A stretch of DNA of 64,000 bases. It comes from Pirellulales bacterium (lineage in GTDB: Bacteria; Planctomycetota; Planctomycetia; Pirellulales; Lacipirellulaceae). Below, piece after piece: positions 1 to 8,899 of the stretch; position 1 is the stretch's first letter, and each line of letters begins with the position of its first letter. The DNA lies in NCBI GenBank assembly GCA_022448265.1, contig JAKVCC010000003.1, positions 62,001-126,000 on the forward strand. Direction: 5' to 3'. A program made the translations under genes and the position numbers. Under the pieces are notes generated by a model. That model was not told the origin of the DNA and did not search any database. It worked only from the letters and a program-made list of their open reading frames with translations.

Positions 1-1628
1 AATCATCCGAGGGATACTTTGCCGCCCACGGCCAAATCCCCTGGTTCGTCAATGGCGTCGCTTTCGCGGGTGACTATCTGTCGGCAGCGTCGTTTCTAGG
101 TATCTGCGGCATGATTGCCTTTCACGGTTACGACGGATTTCTCTACTCAATCGGCTTTCTAGCGGGCTGGGTGGTCGCACTGTTTGTCGTGGCCGAGCCG
201 ATGAAGCGGCTGGGAAAGTTCACGTTTGCTGATGCGCTCAACGCAAGGTTTGACTCCCGCGGCATCAAGCTGGCGGCGGGCATCAGCACACTGGCCGTGA
301 GCATATTTTACCTGATCCCGCAAATGGTAGGCGCCGGGGTGCTCGTGCAACCTCTGCTGGGCCTGCCTCACTGGGCCGGCGTGGTTATAGTCGGAGCTGT
401 GGTTATCACCATCGTCGTAACCGCCGGCATGGTCTCCACTACCTGGGTGCAGTTCCTCAAAGGTTCGCTCCTAGTCATTTTTAGCGCCGTGCTCACCGTG
501 ATGATTCTGCAGCGCGGTTTTGAAGTACAGACCAACCCCGCTGAACAGCAAACGGTTACCACTACCGCTGATGGAACATTAGTAAACGGCATGCCACTTG
601 GCGACGGGCCGGGACAAAACTCGTTAGCACCCGTAGGGCACATCAGTAAGTTGCCGGGGGGTATCACCAAAACAGGCCCCGTCGGTCCCTTGGAGTTTTT
701 TAGCACCCTGCAAGATAGCGAAATTGTTCTCTGGGTATCAAAAACAACCGCGTCTGCAGACGGCAGCCAAACCACCACCTACCACCCCCGGCCAACGCCG
801 GGCAGCCAGGTGCTCCGCCCAGGTCAACACCCTAAATTCCGAGGCATTCGCGGCGACGCATTTGGTGACAAGCTAAACTTTCTGTCGCTTATGCTGGCGC
901 TCTTTTGTGGCACCGCCTCGCTGCCTCACATTTTGATTCGCTACTACACCGTGAAAGACGAAGCCGCCGCTCGCAAAAGTACGATTGTTGGAATCGGTTG
1001 CATCGGTTTTTTTTACGTGCTGACTCTTTATATGGGATTGGGGGCAATGACAAGCGGTGCAATGGATGTTACCGATAGCAACATGGCAGCTCCCTTGTTG
1101 GCCCGCAGCATGAGTGAATTATTGTTTGCGATTATTTCTGCCATTGCTTTCACGACCGTACTAGGCACTGTAAGCGGGCTGATCCTGGCTTCGGCTGGGG
1201 CTGTCGCCCACGACTTGATCGGAAGTTTTTCCGCAACTCCGCTCACCGGCCAGGAGCAAGTGCGTATCGCCAAAATCGCTTCAGTAGTCGTGGGAATGAT
1301 TGCTATCGTGCTGGGAATCTTATTTCAGGAGCTCAACGTTGGCTATCTGGTTGGATGGGCTTTTAGTATTGCGGCTTCCGCCAACCTGCCAGCGCTAGTA
1401 ATGCTGCTGTTTTGGAAGGGCACGACAAAACAAGGCATTGTTGCCGCTATCATCGTGGGGATGACCAGTTCGCTCGCCTGGATTCTGTTGAGTGCCGACA
1501 CCTATGCCAAAGTCTATGGCCTACCGGCCGAAGACGCGCTAACGCCCTTTAGCCAGCCGGGCATTATTACTATCCCACTCGGGTTTGTTACGCTGATTCT
1601 TGTGTCGCTGTTAACCCGCAGGACATAG
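1..1628 (+). CDS. Sodium:solute symporter, ActP/VC_2705-like (5' end outside window)
   Basis: This is a partial gene: the frame (codons from base 3) is open from the window edge and ends at TAG 1626-1628. It encodes a multi-pass inner-membrane transporter of the solute:sodium symporter family, related to acetate permease ActP. The segment GDYLSAASFLGI just inside the edge and the motif LPHILIRYYTVKDEAAARKS around base 920 are typical of ActP-type proteins. Several hydrophobic helices are visible. Between two helices lies a hydrophilic loop of roughly 100 residues (about bases 520-860), longer than in E. coli ActP and resembling the large-loop VC_2705 subgroup. The substrate is probably acetate or another short monocarboxylate, but this is inferred only. 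The HAD gene follows on the same strand. Confidence 0.85.
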   Translation, partial: SSEGYFAAHGQIPWFVNGVAFAGDYLSAASFLGICGMIAFHGYDGFLYSIGFLAGWVVALFVVAEPMKRLGKFTFADALNARFDSRGIKLAAGISTLAVSIFYLIPQMVGAGVLVQPLLGLPHWAGVVIVGAVVITIVVTAGMVSTTWVQFLKGSLLVIFSAVLTVMILQRGFEVQTNPAEQQTVTTTADGTLVNGMPLGDGPGQNSLAPVGHISKLPGGITKTGPVGPLEFFSTLQDSEIVLWVSKTTASADGSQTTTYHPRPTPGSQVLRPGQHPKFRGIRGDAFGDKLNFLSLMLALFCGTASLPHILIRYYTVKDEAAARKSTIVGIGCIGFFYVLTLYMGLGAMTSGAMDVTDSNMAAPLLARSMSELLFAIISAIAFTTVLGTVSGLILASAGAVAHDLIGSFSATPLTGQEQVRIAKIASVVVGMIAIVLGILFQELNVGYLVGWAFSIAASANLPALVMLLFWKGTTKQGIVAAIIVGMTSSLAWILLSADTYAKVYGLPAEDALTPFSQPGIITIPLGFVTLILVSLLTRRT

Positions 1629-1708
1629 GCGCAGAGAGGGTGCGAAACTCCCTTGGGCGCGTGCTTCTGTGCGATCTTTGCGCTCAAACCCCCGTCAAGG
1701 ACTTCGTC

Positions 1709-2377
1709 ATGCAATCTCAAGCCGTGATCTTCGACGTCGACGGGGTACTGGTCGATTCCTACCAGGCCCACATGAGGAGCTGGCAGCAGATGCTTGCCGA
1801 ACACCAAATCGAGTTAACCGAAGACCAGTTTCGTACGACGTTTGGCCGCACATCGGCAGATATCCTGAGGGAATTGTGTGGCAATAAGTTTACCGAAACA
1901 GAGCGTTTGGCGATGGACGATCGCAAAGAAGCCCTCTATCGAGATTTAATCCGGGCGGCGTTTCCCGCCGTGGATGGGGCAAGGGAACTCATCGATGATC
2001 TGACGGCGGCCGGCATTGCACTGGCAGTCGGATCATCCGGTCCGCCCGAGAACATCAAGCTCACGCTAGACTGCCTGGGCCGTGCGGAGAAGTTTAGCGC
2101 CTGCATAACCCGCGTCGATGTCACATGGGGCAAACCCAACCCGCAGGTCTTTCAGCTTGCCGGCGACCGTTTGGGCCTGCCACCGGCCCGCTGTTGTGTG
2201 GTCGAAGACGCCCCGGCAGGCGTAGAGGCAGCCAACCGTGCAGGGATGGCCAGCATCGGACTTACCGGCACGGTAACCCCCGGCGAACTGGCCCATGCCG
2301 ATCTCGTGGTCGAAGCGCTGGGCCAACTATCACCAGAGGTGATCACCGGACTCATTTCGCGGAAAACTAGCTGCTAG
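1709..2377 (+). CDS. HAD-superfamily hydrolase, beta-phosphoglucomutase-like
   Basis: A 222-residue cytoplasmic phosphatase or phosphomutase of the haloacid dehalogenase superfamily. HAD motif I is DVDGVLVD at residues 9-16 (nucleophile and acid/base Asp). Motif II is the Ser in AVGSSGPP, motif III the Lys in WGKPNPQVF, and motif IV the acidic pair in CCVVEDAPAGVEAA. The last motif is characteristic of the beta-phosphoglucomutase/phosphoglycolate phosphatase subgroup with a helical cap. The ATG at 1709 is chosen because AAGGA lies about 8 bases upstream and the HAD fold starts immediately; the frame is open further upstream but that extension looks non-coding. The substrate cannot be told from sequence. 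It follows the symporter by about 80 bases and could share its transcript. Confidence 0.85.
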   Translation: MQSQAVIFDVDGVLVDSYQAHMRSWQQMLAEHQIELTEDQFRTTFGRTSADILRELCGNKFTETERLAMDDRKEALYRDLIRAAFPAVDGARELIDDLTAAGIALAVGSSGPPENIKLTLDCLGRAEKFSACITRVDVTWGKPNPQVFQLAGDRLGLPPARCCVVEDAPAGVEAANRAGMASIGLTGTVTPGELAHADLVVEALGQLSPEVITGLISRKTSC

Positions 2378-2739
2378 TAATCGTTGTGCTGAAGATTTAC
2401 CCATGCCACCGCCGGCAACAAGTTGCCTCCCGCCAAAAAAACCACTTGGTGCGAAACAGCGGTTCACTGGAACAAGAGCCCTGCTGCGGGAATCAAGGTG
2501 TTCCAAGGAATTTGGCGCTCGTCCAGCAGGGCGCCGCTGGCCCCGTCATCGCCACCAAGTTTTCCATAAAGGACTTGAATGTAAACACTTACGAGCGGAT
2601 GAGACCCTTGCAGCAGAAGAATCGTTAATGACTCGCGGCAAGACCGAAGCCTCCTGATATTTGCACCCTTTCGCCACTGCCCTCTGCGCCTGCGATGCGT
2701 TTAACATACAGACCCATGTCCTGATCTCCATACAAACCC
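2378..2739. other. Intergenic region upstream of gluQRS
   Basis: About 360 bases between the HAD gene and gluQRS. No convincing gene or RNA was seen; short open frames here have no recognisable protein features. The only clear structure is the tandem duplication at its right end, listed separately. Confidence 0.5.
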
Positions 2740-2752
2740 ATGTCCTCATCTC
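2705..2752 (+). repeat. 24-bp tandem duplication spanning the gluQRS start codon
   Basis: Two adjacent 24-base units, 2705-2728 and 2729-2752, differ at only two positions. Each contains CCCATGTCCT. The ATG of the second unit is the gluQRS start (2740). The ATG of the first unit (2716) is in the same frame but is followed by TCC TGA, so it would give only a two-residue peptide. Whether this is a neutral duplication or affects initiation is unknown. Confidence 0.9.
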
Positions 2753-3696
2753 GCACACGCCTTGCCCCCTCACCAACTGGGGCACTCCATTTGGGCAATG
2801 CCCGAACATTTCTTGTGAACTGGGCGATGGCCCGACAGAACGGCTGGAAGATCGTGCTGCGAATCGAAGACCTCGACGGGCCGCGCATTAAGGCAAACGC
2901 TGCGAAACAGGCAATCGACATCTTGCAATGGCTGGGGCTCGACTGGGACGAAGGCCCTTGCTATCAAACCGATGACCTAGCGCACTACGAATCGGCATTG
3001 GAGCGACTGGTGGCACAAGGGGATATCTATCCTTGCCGCTGCACACGAAAGCAGATCGAGGCAGCCAGCCTATCGGCACCGCAAAAAGGAGACCATGAGC
3101 TTCGCTATCCGGGTACCTGCCGGCAAGCACTCTCGACGGCCAAGAATCAATTTGCCTCGCAAACCGATTCTCATGCCTGGCGGATTCTCGTGCCGCCTGG
3201 GACAACAACCTTTGTCGACACCTTTGCCGGTGCGCAAATACACGATGTTCAACAATCGGTGGGGGACTTTTTAGTTCGCACCAAAGTTCAGCTGCCGTGC
3301 TATCAATTGGCAGTGGTCGTTGACGATGCGCGGCAAGGCATCAATCAAGTTGTGCGCGGTGACGATTTACTCAACTCCGTACCCCGTCAATTGCTTCTCT
3401 ACAATCGTTTGCATCTTAGCCCCACGCCTACGTACACCCATTTGCCTATGGTGATTGGCGCCGACGGACGCCGACTCGCCAAGCGGCATGGCGATAGCCG
3501 TCTGCAGGCCTATCGCAACCAAGGAACCCGTGCCGAGCGCATTGTGGGGCTGCTGGCCGAGTGGTGCGGTTTGGGTCCGCGGCGGGAAATGACAGCCAAG
3601 GAATTTTCCGAGCAGTTCACACTGGGTCGGCTATCGCCAGATCCAGTCGTATTCCGGCGCGCCGACGACAGCTGGCTCGTCGATGCACAATCTTAA
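2740..3696 (+). CDS. gluQ: Glutamyl-Q tRNA(Asp) synthetase
   Basis: A 318-residue paralogue of the glutamyl-tRNA synthetase catalytic domain. It glutamylates the queuosine base of tRNA(Asp) and lacks the anticodon-binding domain, which explains the short length. The N-terminus RLAPSPTGALHLGNART carries the class I HIGH-type signature (HLGN), followed by LRIEDLDGPR. The KMSKS equivalent is RLAKRHGD near residue 247. A zinc site like that of E. coli GluQRS is suggested by YPCRCTRKQ near residue 108 and the YPGTC segment near 124. The start falls inside a 24-bp tandem duplication. The neighbours are functionally unrelated. Confidence 0.93.
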   Translation: MSSSRTRLAPSPTGALHLGNARTFLVNWAMARQNGWKIVLRIEDLDGPRIKANAAKQAIDILQWLGLDWDEGPCYQTDDLAHYESALERLVAQGDIYPCRCTRKQIEAASLSAPQKGDHELRYPGTCRQALSTAKNQFASQTDSHAWRILVPPGTTTFVDTFAGAQIHDVQQSVGDFLVRTKVQLPCYQLAVVVDDARQGINQVVRGDDLLNSVPRQLLLYNRLHLSPTPTYTHLPMVIGADGRRLAKRHGDSRLQAYRNQGTRAERIVGLLAEWCGLGPRREMTAKEFSEQFTLGRLSPDPVVFRRADDSWLVDAQS

Positions 3697-4046
3697 AGAG
3701 CGTGTTGGTAACTTTCTGTACAACGGGGGTGGCTAATAAATCTGCAAAAAATCTATCCTGACCCGAAGATCACGCGGAGGGTTCCTGGGATATTTTTGCA
3801 GAGGCACACCCCCGGATTGATCGGAAGTGAACCGCTCCCCTGGAAAACTCCAATGGGTCCGTCGAGATCGAAGAAAATCTCGTTTTTCTCGACCGCGATC
3901 CGGATGCAATCGGGTAATATTGGCAGCTTGTACGGGGGCATGTTGCCTCCGAGCAGGATTTCATTGTTCTGTCGATTTTTCCAATCGATGGAATTCGCAG
4001 TCACGACAACTTTCCACCCGATCCTCCTCGTCCAGGAGCCACCAAC
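3697..4046. other. Intergenic region upstream of the aldehyde dehydrogenase
   Basis: About 350 bases. No RNA gene or recognisable coding sequence was seen. The reverse strand stays open from 4220 to 3753, running into the aldehyde dehydrogenase gene, but the conceptual protein resembles nothing known and lacks a ribosome-binding site; it is probably spurious. A promoter for the catabolic genes would be expected here, but no clear -35/-10 pair stands out. Confidence 0.4.
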
Positions 4047-5543
4047 ATGTCCACGATTGTCAGTCAAATTGACCTTCTTCCCGAAGTGCAAGAATTCTTG
4101 GGGCGCAGTCCCCTCAAGGCCTTGGTGGGCGGACAGGAGGTCGCAGCGTCCAACGGCGAAACCTTCCAGACTATCGATCCAGGGTCGCAAAATTTGTTGG
4201 CAGAAGTACACAACTTGCAACCTGACGATGTCGACCGGGCGATTGACGCCGCTGCTGATGCTTACCGCAGTAGTGGTTGGGCCACGATGCCGGTCAACAA
4301 GCGCTCAGCCCTTTTGCATCGCTTGGCCGACACCCTGGAAGCGCACCAAACAGCGTTGGCTCAAATAGAATCCATCGACTGTGGCAAGGTGTTCGCCCAG
4401 GCCGAGGGGGATGTGGCGGCGTGTTTCGGAACCTTTCGAAATTTCGCAGACGCGGCGCTAAACATTCAACCGTACACGGAACTGGCCATTAAGAACCACG
4501 AATCTCGCGTGGTGCGTCACAGCTGGGGTCCATGCGGATTCATCGTCCCCTGGAATTTCCCGTTGCTTCTGTTGGGTTGGGGATTGGCGCCCGCCTTGGC
4601 TGCTGGCAACACCGTCGTTCTCAAGCCGGCCGAAGACACTCCGTTGTCCTCGCTCTACTTCGCTCATCTGGCCAAACAAGCAGGTATTCCAGACGGCGTC
4701 ATCAACGTCCTGCCTGGAATAGGTGAAATCACCGGCGCTGCGCTCTCCGCTAATCCAAAATTGCAGCGGATGTCGTTTACTGGGTCGCCTGAGGTCGGAC
4801 GCCTGGTAGCCGAGGCGTCGGGCCGCAATCTTACACCCGTCAAACTCGAATTGGGGGGCAAGGGAGCAGCCGTTATTTTCGATGATGTCGACATCTCCGA
4901 CACGGCCGACAAGCTCGTCCAGGCGATCACGTTCAACACGGGGCAAGTGTGCTGTGACGCAACCCGGTGGTTGGTCCAAAAGAATATCTACGATCAATTT
5001 GTCGATGAGTGCGTCGTGCGTCTTCAGTCCGTGAAAATCGGTCACGAAATGGATGAGGGAACCCAAATGGGTCCAGTCATGAACCAGATCCAGAGAAACC
5101 GCGTGTTGTCTTACCTGGAAAAGGGCAAAGCCGAGGGGGCTGAAATGCTTCTTGAAGGCGGTGCCGCAGAGGTCGAAGGGCGTGACGGTTTTTACGTCAA
5201 GCCAGCCTTGTTAAGCGGTTCATCAAGTAACGTCGCATCGCGCGAGGAAATCTTTGGTCCGGTCGCATACCTCAGCACGTTCGACGATGAGGGCGAAGCA
5301 GTGGCGATGGCCAATGATACAGAGTACGGTCTGGCCAACAGTGTCTGGTCCAGTGATCTGAGCCGTTGCAATCGTGTTGCCGAAGGAATGGTTGTCGCCA
5401 ACAGTTGGATCAATGCCCACAACGTATTTGAATTTGGCATTCCCTACGCCGGCATCAACAAAAGCGGCATGGGAGGTGGCGTAAACTGCCTAGCTACGCT
5501 GATGGATTACTATCGCGACCAATCAGTGACGCGGCCGCTATAA
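4047..5543 (+). CDS. NAD(P)-dependent aldehyde dehydrogenase
   Basis: A 498-residue member of the aldehyde dehydrogenase superfamily, close to the betaine-aldehyde/lactaldehyde dehydrogenase groups and of normal length. It oxidises an aldehyde to the acid with NAD(P)+. Visible landmarks are GFIVPWNFPLLLLGWGLAPALAAGN, the cofactor-binding LKPAEDTPLSS and FTGSPEVG, the general-base Glu in LELGGKGA, and the catalytic Cys in FNTGQVCCDATR. The C-terminal PYAGINKSGMG segment is typical. It lies six bases upstream of an altronate-dehydratase-family gene, implying one operon. Its substrate is therefore probably an aldehyde released in sugar-acid breakdown (glyceraldehyde, lactaldehyde or alpha-ketoglutarate semialdehyde), but this is inference. 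Confidence 0.9.
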   Translation: MSTIVSQIDLLPEVQEFLGRSPLKALVGGQEVAASNGETFQTIDPGSQNLLAEVHNLQPDDVDRAIDAAADAYRSSGWATMPVNKRSALLHRLADTLEAHQTALAQIESIDCGKVFAQAEGDVAACFGTFRNFADAALNIQPYTELAIKNHESRVVRHSWGPCGFIVPWNFPLLLLGWGLAPALAAGNTVVLKPAEDTPLSSLYFAHLAKQAGIPDGVINVLPGIGEITGAALSANPKLQRMSFTGSPEVGRLVAEASGRNLTPVKLELGGKGAAVIFDDVDISDTADKLVQAITFNTGQVCCDATRWLVQKNIYDQFVDECVVRLQSVKIGHEMDEGTQMGPVMNQIQRNRVLSYLEKGKAEGAEMLLEGGAAEVEGRDGFYVKPALLSGSSSNVASREEIFGPVAYLSTFDDEGEAVAMANDTEYGLANSVWSSDLSRCNRVAEGMVVANSWINAHNVFEFGIPYAGINKSGMGGGVNCLATLMDYYRDQSVTRPL

Positions 5544-5549
5544 AACGGA

Positions 5550-7196
5550 ATGAGCGTACTGCAAATCCACTTCGACGATAACGTACTGGTAGCCCTCGAC
5601 GACTACCATCACGGCGATACCGCTATGCACGCAGGTCGCGCCTACACGCTCAAGAGCGATGTGCCTGCCAAACACAAGTTCGCGATCCGCGACCTTTGTG
5701 CCGGCGATCGCATCATCATGTATGGCATCGTCGTTGCGGAAGCACGACATCCGATTCGCGCTGGACAGGCCATCACAACAGCCAACTCGATACACGCCAC
5801 CGAAGACTTGCAAGGCGTTTCACAAGCTAAGCCCTGGACTCCGCCCGACGTCTCGCGTTGGAACCGCGCGACCTTCGACGGCTATCCGCGCGAGGATGGC
5901 CGGGTCGGCACCCGAAACCATTGGCTTGTGGTTCCCTTGGTGTTCTGTGAAAACCGCAACCTGCGAGTCATGCGCGAAGCAATGGTTGAAGAGCTGGGTT
6001 TTGCAACTGACCCCAGCTACCGCAATCACACACGGACACTGGTAGCCATGGCGGCTGCCGGAAAATCTGCGGCCGAGATTCGCGAGACGACGATTGCTGC
6101 GCCGACCAGCGGCCACAACTCGCAGCGCGTATTTCCCCATATCGACGGGCTCAAGTTTCTTGCGCATGACGGCGGCTGCGGTGGGGCTTACGATGACGCG
6201 CTCAACCTCTGCGGCCTGCTGGCCGGCTACATTAATCACCCCAACGTCGCCGGCGCCACCGTGCTTAGCCTGGGTTGCCAAAAATCGCAGATTTCTGATC
6301 TGGAAAACCAACTTCACTTGCGAAATCCTAACTTCAACAAGCCGCTGCTGATTTTCGAGCAACAACAGATTGGCTCGGAGCAGACTCTGATGAACGAAGC
6401 AATTCGACACACATTCGCAGGATTGGTGGATGCCAATCAAGCGCGGCGCGAACCTGCGCCACTGTCGCAACTAACGGTAGGCATGGAATGCGGAGGCTCA
6501 GACGGATTTTCTGGCATCAGCGCCAACCCGGCGATTGGCCACTGTAGCGATTTGCTTGTCGCACTTGGGGCGTCGGTCATCTTGTCCGAATTCCCAGAGC
6601 TGGCAGGCTGCGAAAATGAGCTCGCCGGTCGGTGCGTGGAACCCAAGGTTGCCAAACGTTTTCTCGACCTGATGAAGACTTATGAAAATAGACTGGCCGC
6701 CGACGGCAATTGCTTCGACGACAACCCGTCGCCCGGCAACATTCGCGACGGGCTGATCACCGATGCCATGAAGTCGGCGGGCGCTGCCCGCAAGGGCGGC
6801 ACTTCGCCGGTCGTTGACGTACTCGACTTCCCGGAACCGGTGACTCGTCAAGGTCTCAATTTACTTTGTACACCGGGTGGCGATGTCGAGTCGACCACGG
6901 CCATGGCTGGTAGTGGGGCCACAGCAATGTTGTTTTCAACTGGCCTTGGAACCCCAACCGGCAACCCCGTCGCTCCGGTGCTCAAGATCTCGAGCAATTC
7001 CAAACTGGCACGCCAAATGCCCGACATTATCGATTGTGACGCCGGCGGCGTCGTCAGAGGCGAAGCGTCGATCGAGGAGGTAGGTACGCTACTGCTGGAC
7101 CATATTATCGCCACCGCCAGCAACCGCTCGCCCAGCAAAGCCGAACAACTAGGCCAAGACGATTTCATTCCCTGGAAACGGAGTCTTTCGTTTTAA
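5550..7196 (+). CDS. uxaA: Altronate dehydratase-family protein (UxaA/GarD family)
   Basis: A 548-residue hydro-lyase of the D-galactarate dehydratase/altronate hydrolase family. Family members dehydrate sugar acids such as altronate to 2-keto-3-deoxygluconate. The first ~95 residues form a SAF domain (MSVLQIHFDDNVLVALDD through HKFAIRDLCAGDRI). After a linker come the catalytic domains, with DGRVGTRNH, the Cys-containing GMECGGSDGFSGI near residue 313, NPSPGNIRDG, and LFSTGLGTPTGNPVAPVLKI. The N-terminus is closer to UxaA than GarD, but the protein is about 50 residues longer than E. coli UxaA, and fuconate- or galactarate-type substrates cannot be excluded. It sits six bases after the aldehyde dehydrogenase. 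The nearby DapA-type lyase could act on its 2-keto-3-deoxy product. Confidence 0.85.
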   Translation: MSVLQIHFDDNVLVALDDYHHGDTAMHAGRAYTLKSDVPAKHKFAIRDLCAGDRIIMYGIVVAEARHPIRAGQAITTANSIHATEDLQGVSQAKPWTPPDVSRWNRATFDGYPREDGRVGTRNHWLVVPLVFCENRNLRVMREAMVEELGFATDPSYRNHTRTLVAMAAAGKSAAEIRETTIAAPTSGHNSQRVFPHIDGLKFLAHDGGCGGAYDDALNLCGLLAGYINHPNVAGATVLSLGCQKSQISDLENQLHLRNPNFNKPLLIFEQQQIGSEQTLMNEAIRHTFAGLVDANQARREPAPLSQLTVGMECGGSDGFSGISANPAIGHCSDLLVALGASVILSEFPELAGCENELAGRCVEPKVAKRFLDLMKTYENRLAADGNCFDDNPSPGNIRDGLITDAMKSAGAARKGGTSPVVDVLDFPEPVTRQGLNLLCTPGGDVESTTAMAGSGATAMLFSTGLGTPTGNPVAPVLKISSNSKLARQMPDIIDCDAGGVVRGEASIEEVGTLLLDHIIATASNRSPSKAEQLGQDDFIPWKRSLSF

Positions 7197-7333
7197 CAAA
7201 CCCTTCCCTGCAAGGTGTCGTCCGTCCCTTCTTGCGCCGCCCGTCTTAATTGTCTTCACGGCAGGGCCGCGTCCTCTGGCGATCCAGTGCCCTCGCACGC
7301 GTGCGAACCAGGAACACGACTTATGTGAGAGCT

Positions 7334-8830
7334 TTATTGTGATGCACTGAAATCTCGTCCGGTCAAACTGTATTCCACGGACCGTCGCCATGCTTCAAGT
7401 TGCTGTTGCATCTGCCCGACCACCTCAGGGTGGGTCGCCACAAGGTTCTTCTTTTCCTCGCGGTCATTCACTAGATCGTAGAGCTGCTGAGGTTGGCCTC
7501 GATTATCAACAATCAGTTTGTAGCGATTGCCCGTTAATGCTGCCTCGCCCCGAAAGTCCTTTTCCGTCGCCACCGGATGCCGAAAATTCATGAAGTGGTC
7601 GGGCTTGTTGTATTCACCCCGTGCCTGCCTGGCTCGTTGGCGAGCCGTCATCGTAATCATCTCGTTGAGACTGTCGTCAGATATCCAAGGCTCGTTTTTG
7701 CGCTCCGGTGCCATCGGGTACCACCAATAGCCGATGGGCGCGGATCGTTCTGTCAAATTGTCATCCACAATCAATTCTTTGAGGCTGACCCCATCGAGGG
7801 GGCGATCGGGATGTGGATGAGGAAGCCTCAGAAGATCGAGCAACGTGGGGAAGATGTCGGATGTTACGGCCGGAAGATCGCTGGTACGCGCCGTTTTTAT
7901 CACCTCTGGCCATTCAATGATACATGGCACCAGCAAGCCACCTTCAAATAGTTGCCCTTTTGTTCCACGCAATCGTCCGTTGTACAAGTCTTTTTTTTGG
8001 TCATCTGCAATTCCTTCATGAGTAATTCCGTTGTCAGAATTAAACCACAGCAGGGTATTGCTGCGCACATTCAACTCCTCCAAGCCATCGCGCAAGGTGC
8101 CGATCGCTCGATCCATGGCCGAGATCTCAGCAAAACGACGGCCGATCGGACCACCCAATGCTTTGTAGAGGTCAACATCCTTTTTCAAGCCCGAGTAGGG
8201 GTCATGCGGTGAGCCAAACCAGATCACCATGAAGAATGGGCGTTTTTCAGCATGGACTTTGCGGGCAAACTGCAGCGCGGCTGCGACAACAACCTCGGAA
8301 CCTTCGCCTTCGAGAAGCTCGGGCGGTGCGCCATTACGACTTAGCTTGGGATTCATTTCAAAAAAATTGTCGTGAGAGAGCGATTGGTCGAAACCCATGT
8401 TGTTTGGAGAAAGAGGCGACCCTTTTTTGACGGCGCCGATGTGCCATTTGCCAAAGTGGGCCGTCCGATAACCGGCCCCTTTCAGGACTTGCGCGATGGT
8501 GGTTTCTTCCGGTCGAATCGACCAATTCCACGAGAAGGCGCCGGAGCGATTTGCATTGCGTCCAGTCATGACCGTGGCTCGGGTGGATGAGCAAATGGGC
8601 GAACCGGCATAAAAGCGATCCAGCCTCAGACCCGTTCTCGCCATCTCGTCGAGAACGGGTGTTTGGAGATGCGGATGGCCGTTATATCCTGTTTCGCCCC
8701 ACCCCTGGTCATCGGACATCACCAGGACAATATTCGGTCGGGTGGAAACATCGACCGCCATCGCGAATTGCACAGATGCGACCCAAGACAGGGCCAAACT
8801 CAGGGAAAACGTATGGATTGTTTTCGTCAT
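7334..8830 (-). CDS. Exported sulfatase
   Basis: A 498-residue type I sulfatase. The N-terminal hydrophobic stretch ending VQFAMA predicts a Sec signal peptide, so it should act outside the cytoplasm on sulfated glycans or esters. The metal-binding start is PNIVLVMSDDQGWGETGYNG (residues 32-51). The formylglycine site is around Cys80 (CSSTRATVMTGR); the usual CxPxR core has Ser in place of Pro. FGKWHIG and LLWFNSDNG supply further expected metal or sulfate ligands. It runs opposite to the aldehyde dehydrogenase/dehydratase pair and in the same direction as the DapA-type gene 69 bases upstream of its start. The substrate is unknown; the neighbours suggest a sulfated polysaccharide containing uronic or deoxy sugars. 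Confidence 0.92.
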   Translation of the reverse strand: MTKTIHTFSLSLALSWVASVQFAMAVDVSTRPNIVLVMSDDQGWGETGYNGHPHLQTPVLDEMARTGLRLDRFYAGSPICSSTRATVMTGRNANRSGAFSWNWSIRPEETTIAQVLKGAGYRTAHFGKWHIGAVKKGSPLSPNNMGFDQSLSHDNFFEMNPKLSRNGAPPELLEGEGSEVVVAAALQFARKVHAEKRPFFMVIWFGSPHDPYSGLKKDVDLYKALGGPIGRRFAEISAMDRAIGTLRDGLEELNVRSNTLLWFNSDNGITHEGIADDQKKDLYNGRLRGTKGQLFEGGLLVPCIIEWPEVIKTARTSDLPAVTSDIFPTLLDLLRLPHPHPDRPLDGVSLKELIVDDNLTERSAPIGYWWYPMAPERKNEPWISDDSLNEMITMTARQRARQARGEYNKPDHFMNFRHPVATEKDFRGEAALTGNRYKLIVDNRGQPQQLYDLVNDREEKKNLVATHPEVVGQMQQQLEAWRRSVEYSLTGRDFSASQ

Positions 8831-8899
8831 CTTTTAGAGGTCCCAAACGAGTGTCGGACAAGGGCGATAGCATGACGTTGGTTGCGCAATAGCGGCCGG

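Noticed and set aside
3753-4220. Long reverse-strand open frame upstream of the aldehyde dehydrogenase
   Set aside because: It overlaps the start of a confident gene, has no ribosome-binding site and resembles no family.
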